A stretch of DNA of 64,000 nucleotides from Letharia columbiana (Eukaryota; Ascomycota; Lecanoromycetes; Lecanorales; Parmeliaceae). Below are positions 57,438 to 64,000 of the stretch, in pieces. The first letter of the stretch is position 1, and every line of letters starts with the position of its first letter. The notes under the pieces were generated by a model that had not been told where the DNA came from, searched no databases, and worked only from the letters and a program-made list of their open reading frames with translations. The stretch lies in the NCBI RefSeq assembly GCF_014066305.1, contig NW_023501043.1, forward strand, positions 248,001-312,000, written 5' to 3'. The translations under genes and the position numbers were made by a program.

Positions 57438-57799
57438 GATTTTTACTATTAAATCAGACTAAATCTGATTTAATGATTTAATATTACTATTTTTAGAAAC
57501 CCCTTAGAAAATCGTTTAAAATTCTATTTTTAGAAAAAAATTCTTAAAAATCCTATTAGTATATAGCCTTTTAAGTATTTTAAAAATAGAATATTATATA
57601 ATATATTAATAATTATAATTATAAATAAGAGAAGAAGATTTTTCTATTTTTAGAAAACTTAGAAAGTTGATAGTAACTCGAGTATAGAAGTAAAAACCTT
57701 AATAAAAAATACGTTTTAAAGCTAAATTTCATAAAAATAACCGATATATTTAGAGTTCTATTTTTAGTAATATGTGACGTCAATATCGACTGCGAAGCC

Positions 57800-57806
57800 T
57801 ATATAA
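57800..57806 (+). promoter_or_regulatory. TATA box of the transposase gene
   Basis: TATATAAGAGC lies about 140 bp upstream of the transposase ATG at 57944, inside a stretch that is less AT-biased than its surroundings. Confidence 0.45.
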
Positions 57807-57943
57807 GAGCTCTAATCCCCTCGTTTTTTCTCTCTTCCTACACATTTTTGACTAATTTTCGAAGTCATTATTTTTACCCCAGATTTTAGCTATATATATA
57901 GCTGAAATTTAAGATTAATATTCATATCATTTTCGTTGATATA

Positions 57944-60591
57944 ATGGCCTCCTCGAAGTATAGAATCGATTTTCAGTTACCTTCTATTGAAAAGCAAGAA
58001 TATCTCTTTTAACACGGCTTTTTTATATAAGAACTTCTTTCATATCAAGAAGGAAATCCTCGTCAGGTATTTATATATTATTATATATATTTTATCTATT
58101 ATTAACTTTTTTTAGAAACGAATTAAATATACTCGTTATCGCTATTCGAAAATCGAAAAGGTCGATCAAAAACGCTATAGCAATTACTTCACACACTATT
58201 ACAATAATTACCCTACAATTTCGATCAAGAAAGAATCCAAAAAAGGAGCTCTATTAGAAGGTATTTATTTATCTTTACTTTATCTTCTATTTTTTATCTA
58301 TTTTTTTATTAACTTTTATTTCTAAAAATAGTTCCCGAGTTAAGTCAATTATAAACCTCGCTCGATTAATTCACTCAATATGGTCGATTAACTAAACGAC
58401 CATCTGAAAATACTTTAAATAAGTAATTTACGAGTTTAGGTTTTAAAGAGAAAGTACTTCATTTTTTTCTCGAAAACAATGTAACCTTTAACGCTCTACG
58501 TTCGAAATCCTTTAAAGAAATAATTTCCTATTACCGAAAGTAAGTTTCTATATTTTTTATATATTATTATACTTAAAATACTTATCTTTTATATAGTGAT
58601 GCTCCTAAGATTTACTACGAAACTCTTCGAAACGAGTTATCGATTCTCTTCACTCGAAATTTCCAAATCGTCAAATCCGAATTCTTCGATATACACTCCA
58701 AATTCAAATCGAAATTCTTACTCACATTTGACTATTAGATAGCCGATAATCAAAAGGAGTTCATGGGAATTATAATTCACTATATCAATAAGGATTAGAA
58801 ATTAATTTCTAGACTTATTGGTATGAAATTGCTCGAAGAACCTTATAGTGCTGAGTATCTCGCGAGGGTTTTAGATTATATTCTAAAATCTTTCGGTATC
58901 GAAGATAAGATACAATCGTACGTATTTATTTTTTTGAATTTTTTTTGAATTGTTATACTTTTTTCGATTTTTCGATTTTTTAATTAATTTCTTATTAGAT
59001 TCACAACGGATAAAGCTACTATAAATCTATCCCTCGCCTAAATCTTTCGAATCGATTATAAATATTAATATAACGAAGATATTTATAACGTCGAATGTGT
59101 GGCCTATATATTTAATAACGTAATTGGCGATGTGTTAGGTTGGCTACTTCTAAAAAACAAAGACGATCAAATGATTTATAATCTTATAAATTAATAAAAT
59201 CTCGAGGTAGATAGTAAGAAGCATCAGCTATCTTTAGGTAAGTTTTTTTTTATCTTTTTTTATCTAAATTTCTATTAATTAAATTTTTAGATCTATACTC
59301 ATTTCGAAAAATTCGACTTCTCGCTATAATATTTAAATATTAATTAGAAAATCGACGTATACTCGAATAACAAATTGAGTCTCATAATATTGAAGATTCA
59401 CACCCTCTGAAAATTGGTAGGTTTCTCTCTTTATTAGAAATCTTTTATTAATAATTATAATAGATAAAGACGTTCGTTGGAATTCAACATACGATTTACT
59501 TAAAGACTTTCTTAATAATTAGCCGACTATTAAGACGTTAATCGAAGTATTACGAAAGATTTCGAATAAAGAACGATTTACTTTTAGAGATAACGAACTC
59601 GAATATATACGATAAACGTTCGAAATCTTTCGAATTTTTACTGAATCTTCCGTTATTCTTTAGGGCTCTAGTTATTCAACAATCGAATACGTATATCTAT
59701 ATATATATTCTATTCGAAAGAAGTTAGATAAAAGATATCGAGATATAAATCTAGTAAGTTTTTTTATATTTTCGTTTTTTTAATTTAGAAATATTTTCCT
59801 ACTAACTAATATTATAGAATCCAATTCTTCGAAACGCCTATCTACGAGGTATTCAAAAACTCGATAAATGATTTCCAAAGTTTAATATTAATAAGTGGAA
59901 ATCCACTTATCAAAACATCTTCTTTAAAATTATTCTTAATCCTCGTTTTAAAGATAAATATTTTTTAAACTAGGGCCTTTCAGATTAAGAGAGTCAAATC
60001 GTTATTAACGAGTTTAAAGAATTATTCGAAAGGTAAGTGAATTTTTTTTATAGAATTCTTATAAGGCTTTTTATTAACAATTTTTCTAATAGAACTAAAA
60101 TCGAAATAAATAACGAGAATCCCACATCACAACCAGACGATTCTCGACATTTATATACGAATTCGAGTTCAGAAAGTTTAGATAATGAGATATTCGATAA
60201 TCTTAATGTATCTCAACGTGTCGAAGTTAAGAAGTCTGAGATCGAGATTTATTTCGAAGAAAACCTTAAGTCTAAAAAGGTAAGTACTTTATAAATTTAT
60301 CTATAACTTTAATATATATTAATTTATATATTATAGACTAAGCCACTCGATTATTGAAGGAATCGGGCTAAAGATTCTCCGATTCTAGCCCGATTAGCTC
60401 GAATTTATCTCGCTATTCCCGCTACTTCCGAACCTTCCAAATCAATTTTTTTAATAAAAAAAAATATTATTACGGATAGACGTAATAGGCTAGCTTCGGA
60501 TATATTTAGGTGGATTATGTTATTAAAGAGTTGAGGCGTTATTAAAGATATCGACGATTTATTCGAAGACGAAAATTCGTCTATCGAGTAA
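57944..60591 (+). pseudogene. hAT transposase pseudogene, many introns, stop-ridden
   Basis: Starts MASSKYRIDFQLPSIEKQEY and ends with TAA at 60589-60591. Conserved hAT stretches are FDY-stop-IADNQKEFMGIIIHYINKD (family FDxWTxxN and HFIDKDW), IGMKLLEEPYSAEYLARVL, FGIEDKI, then after further blocks PLDY-stop and ILARLARIYLAIPATSEPS, and NIITDRRNRLASD...FRWIMLLKS-stop. Stops stand at Trp positions, and a Thr codon of the FDxWT motif reads ATA, as expected of C-to-T/G-to-A mutation. The coding blocks are separated by at least nine intron-like segments with GTAAGT/GTATTT donors and polypyrimidine-AG acceptors (donors near 58067, 58261, 58540, 58922, 59238, 59416, 59754, 60033 and 60280). It cannot encode an active enzyme. 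Confidence 0.8.
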
Positions 60592-60917
60592 ATTACTCGA
60601 AAACTTGATATATATTCAATATATATATCTATATATAGTACTATATAGTATAAATTACACTTCTTGAAAATATAGCTTTTTTAATTTTTTTGAATTTTTT
60701 CTAAATTAAATTCTTAAGTAGTATTTTTAGAGAGAGAAACGTATAATTAGCTTTAATTATAACTTATTACTATCTTTAAATAAATATAATATAATATAAT
60801 ATATCTATATAATTTAGAATAGAATTATAAGTCTATAAAAATAACATTTTTTTAAGAATTTTCTCTAATTTTTTTAAAATCTCTATAAAAATTGAAGTTT
60901 TTTAATATTCTATCTAA

Positions 60918-60929
60918 ATAATCAGACTA
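60918..60929 (+). repeat. Right terminal inverted repeat of the hAT element
   Basis: ATAATCAGACTA, the complement of TAGTCTGATTAT. The AT-rich block changes abruptly to balanced composition just after it. Confidence 0.6.
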
Positions 60930-60965
60930 AAAGACATCGGACGGTTTCAATTCGTCCAAATATGT

Positions 60966-61319
60966 ATCGTCCGATGTTCCTTCTGCAGAGGCCCAATTGG
61001 CTGTAATCGTCGCAGTAGATCCTCCTCTTGTGACGTTATTGCAGTGATGTACCATATCAATGCAGTGGGGATGACAGGCCAAGTTGCAGTGGTGTTCTCC
61101 GCTTGCTGAGTGATGATTTGATGTGGAACCGTGGAGAGCATATCGTCCGATGTTCCTCCTGCAGAGGCCCAATTGGCTATGATCGTCGCAGTAGATCCTT
61201 CCCTTGTGACGTTATTGCAGTGATGTACCATATCAATGCAGTGGGGATGACAGGCCAAGTTGCAGTGGTGTTCTCCGCTTGCTGAGTGATGATTTGATGT
61301 GGAACCGTGGAGAGCATAT
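60966..61319. repeat. 176-bp tandem duplication
   Basis: Two head-to-tail copies (60966-61141 and 61142-61317, with identity running on to about 61319) starting ATCGTCCGATGTTCC and ending GGAGAGCAT. The few differences between copies are all transitions (C/T or G/A). No gene is identified in it, although both copies are open in one minus-strand frame. Confidence 0.85.
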
Positions 61320-61380
61320 GACGTGGGATCTTGGAGAGCTGAGCCGTGTTCTTGACGATGGTGGCCTTGTTGCCGCTTGG

Positions 61381-61424
61381 TTTCTCCGCAGTGTTCTCCA
61401 TAGTGTTCTCCGTAGTGTTCTCCC
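61381..61424. repeat. 12-bp minisatellite
   Basis: About three units of (C/G)(A/G)TAGTGTTCTCC-like sequence in tandem. In the minus-strand frame it reads as ENT-containing repeats. Too short to assign a role. Confidence 0.55.
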
Positions 61425-61691
61425 GCATTTGCCTGTTGTAGTTCCTTCTCTTACTCCCTTAAATAAGGAGAAGGGGAGTAGAGGCAGTGGTGGTGGTCGC
61501 TTGCTCCCGGGTGGATTGATGAATAAAACCCGGGAGAATATTAGACGATGTGAAGAGGAGGGACGAGGGGGGTGAACCTGGAGGGCGGGCTCTTGTTGGC
61601 CTTGTTTCCCCCCGCCTTCTTCCCCTTGTTCCCCCTGCACTGCTCCCCGCCTTGTTCGGCTTTTTTCCCTCTTTCTCCCCCCCTCTTGAGT

Positions 61692-61700
61692 ATCAGACTA
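61692..61700. repeat. Stray hAT-end-like sequence
   Basis: ATCAGACTA, identical to the outer nine bases of the right terminal repeat, in a non-AT-rich setting. It may be the relic of a second copy, or chance. Confidence 0.3.
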
Positions 61701-62280
61701 AGGGGTTAGCGGAAGGGCTGACGGAGTGGAGGACGGAGAGACTGGGTGTCGATTCACTTGCCTGGATATGGCGGTGAGGGGAGGGGGTAGGGTTGGTGGG
61801 GTTGGTTGAGGAGTAGGTCGGGGGGAGGGATGGATGGGGGAGAATGCGGGTAAAATCCTTTTGGGGCTCTTTCGAAGGCGTTTAAAAGCGGTTAGGAGAG
61901 GTGTTGGATAGGGGTAGGGCTCGCTTGGGGCCTCGGATTTGCGGAATCGCGGCCGTAGGGGGCCGGGGAAGAGGGGGGAAAGGAGAATGAGGCCGGAGGC
62001 CTTAATTACATTTTGGCGGGGAGCAAAGGAGGACTGTGTGTTGATTGTGGTGGTAGTAGTGGAAGTAGGAAGGAAAAAGAAAAGAGAAAAAAAAAAAGGG
62101 AAGGAGAAAAAAATGTTATCCGAGGCGGGTCGTGTCGGGATGCTTTTAATATAGCTTTGTCTAACCAAAAAAAGCGCCAAACATCAAAATTTATAAAGCT
62201 AAAAAAAGCAAAAAGAGGACCTCCAAAATGAGAAATTAAAAAGTAAATATATTTTGAAAGGCGAGTACTTTAACTAAAAA

Positions 62281-64000
62281 AATTAAAACAAAAAATTTTA
62301 ATTATGGGAACAAGGAAAGGGGGGGGGCCCAGGGGGGGCAAACCAAGACCAAAGGGAGGGCGGACTAAAAGGGTAGTTGACCATACAAAAAAAATAGAAA
62401 TTCAAGGTTTTCAAGCTCAGCCCTACCTTATTCTTTTATATATACTAATTAATAATATAACTATAATAGATAAAAAGATATTAATATTATTAAATATAAG
62501 AAAAAAGCTATTTATATATTTATATTTAAATTTATTAAGATAAAAATAAGTAAATTTTTTTAAATTTTTCTATCCCTCTAATTTTTTAATTTATTATCTT
62601 TATTTTTTAAATAAAGCTTATATTATTTATTTATATATTTAAAATCTAATATATAAAATCTTTTATTATCTCTATCTTTATATATCTATAATTTTAAATA
62701 TATTAATAAAAAATATAATAAGAAAGAATTTTACTTAATCTTAATCTTAATTAAATTTTATTTTCTCTAAATTAATCTCTAATAAAAGACGTTAAAAGAA
62801 TATATCTAAGATTAATATAAAGAAGTAGAGAATTTAGACTTTAAATTAAAAGAATAAATATTTAATTTTATAAAAGAATTATTATATATCTTCGCTATCT
62901 CGCTAATAGAAAATAAATTCTAAAAATAAAAATAACGATAATAGCTTTAAATATACGCTTCGAAATTTTATTATAAATTATTTAATTTAATTATATTATT
63001 AATAAAGATTAATTCTAAATATCTAGAGTTATAATATATTATTAAATAAAGAAAGAATAATAAGCTTAATAAGTTTAAAATAAAAATCGCTTTATTAAAA
63101 GATAACTTTATTATCTAATCTCTAATATCTATCTTTAAATCTAGAAAAACGAATATTTTTAATAAATATTTTAAAAAAGTATTAAATAAAGCTAATAGTA
63201 TCTTCGCTAATATATATATAATTTTCGATAAATTTAAAATTTATTATTAATTTATATATCTAGTAAAATTTAGAATAGCTTTTTATACTTTTATTATTAA
63301 GACTATATAAAAAGATAAAATTATAAAATAAAGCTAAAAATAGAAAAAAAGTAATAATTAAAATAATTAAAATAAAAATAATTAAAAGATTTATACTATT
63401 TAGAATATATAAATATAATTCTTAACTCTATATTTACTATAATACTTATATTAATAATTTATAAATTAAAAATTAAAATTATATTAAAAATAATAAAGGT
63501 TATACTCTTAAAAATATCTTCGAATATATATTACTTATTAAATTCTTTATCTTTAAATATTCTTTTAATATATTTAATTAAATTTTTAGTTTTATAAATA
63601 AATATATTAATATTATAAAGTCTAATACGAAATTAATACTTTATTTCTATTTTAAAAATAAATTCTTTTATTCTATTCTCTACTTCTTCGCTATATATCT
63701 ATTTCTAATATATTTTAAAATATATAAATTAACTTTATTATAAGAATTAAGCTTTATATAAATTAGATAATAGATTTATAAATTTTATATAACTTTAAAT
63801 ATAATCGAAACTCTCTTTTAGCGTAAATTCTTATTATAACGAAGTCTAAAAAGTATTATATCGATATTAAAGACTTTATATATATTAAATTAAAGAAATA
63901 TTATTCTAAATATAAATCTATTAATTTAATCAAATTAAATAAAAATATTAATTATCTATTTCTAGAGATTTCGCCTTTAAAATAAATATATCTATTTATA
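62281..64000. other. Extremely AT-rich RIP-type block
   Basis: Apart from a G-rich island at about 62305-62365, the sequence is almost entirely A and T to the window edge. CpA and TpG are very rare, while remaining C mostly lies in TCG, ACG, CTT or TCT contexts. This is the composition left by RIP in an old repeat. I cannot identify the original element, because every frame is full of stops. Confidence 0.7.

Larger units (their letters stand above)
57426..60929 (+). mobile_element. RIP-inactivated hAT-family DNA transposon, about 3.5 kb
   Basis: An AT-rich block bounded by short inverted repeats, TAATCTGATTAT (57426-57437) and the complement of TAGTCTGATTAT (60918-60929); the one mismatch is a G/A transition. 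Inside, on the plus strand, is a hAT transposase reading FDYWxxADN, then INKDWKL and DKATINLSL near 58730-59030, and a C-terminal hATC dimerisation region near 60343-60534. Trp codons at family positions have become TAG or TGA (58736, 58796, 60355, 60532). I see no matching 8-bp target duplication, so one end may be rearranged or misplaced. Confidence 0.85.
61321..62280. other. GC- and purine/pyrimidine-biased non-coding DNA
   Basis: Strand-biased runs of C/T (61596-61685) and G/A (61700-62110), including AAAAAGAAAAGAG-type tracts near 62075-62110. It holds a stray hAT end at 61692-61700. No gene is supported. Confidence 0.4.

Noticed and set aside
61783..61812. Telomere-like GGTAGGGTTGG sequence in a G-rich strand
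   Set aside because: Only degenerate single units occur; there is no TTAGGG array, so it is not evidence of a chromosome end.

Overview
This is a window of filamentous ascomycete nuclear DNA. Genes are intron-bearing, with 49-134 bp introns, GTRNGT-type donors and CTAAC/CTGAC-like branch sites. The families are fungal: a GT69 (CAP59/CMT1) glycosyltransferase, a PDR-type ABC transporter, SOU1-type SDR, fungal bestrophin and NACHT-ankyrin. The right end carries the signature of repeat-induced point mutation (RIP): Trp codons turned into stops, CpA/TpG depletion and extreme AT content. A Dothideomycete-like Pezizomycotina is my best guess, from overall gene content only. All exon joins are my own readings of splice sites and protein continuity; no search was run.

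Layout. 0-16 kb: a 5'-partial acidic protein, an SDR, an unknown low-complexity protein, an oxidosqualene cyclase, a small membrane protein, a PDR/ABCG transporter and a PRISE-like (progesterone 5-beta-reductase/iridoid synthase type) reductase. A triterpene cyclase, two oxidoreductases and an efflux pump could form a small terpenoid locus, although no P450 is visible. 17-24 kb: a small Cys-rich protein, an ankyrin/SEC-C protein, a CAP59-type mannosyltransferase, a secreted Cys protein, and non-coding DNA with two unexplained repeat families. 24-32.3 kb: two large same-strand genes for membrane-anchored proteins, one a long coiled coil, sharing a short sequence signature beyond their 3' ends. 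32.8-45.4 kb: an ACMSD-type amidohydrolase, small secreted or membrane proteins, an RBR ubiquitin ligase with an in-frame stop, a secreted barrel-like Cys protein, a bicupin oxalate decarboxylase and an F-box-like protein.

From about 37 kb rightwards genes become visibly damaged. The RBR ligase has one internal TGA, an LtrA-like membrane protein has frameshifts and TGA codons, and a bestrophin has one internal TAG. An NLR-like NACHT-ankyrin gene loses its 5' end exactly where a RIP-inactivated, multi-intron hAT transposon begins (about 57.4-60.9 kb). Beyond it lie a 176-bp tandem duplication, a stray hAT end and about 1.7 kb of nearly pure AT sequence.

The most useful leads are the unusual acid motif of the cyclase and its neighbourhood, the gradient of gene decay toward the transposon block, two GC-AG introns, the intron-rich hAT transposase, and the palindromic GTAC-centred elements beyond the two coiled-coil/membrane genes.
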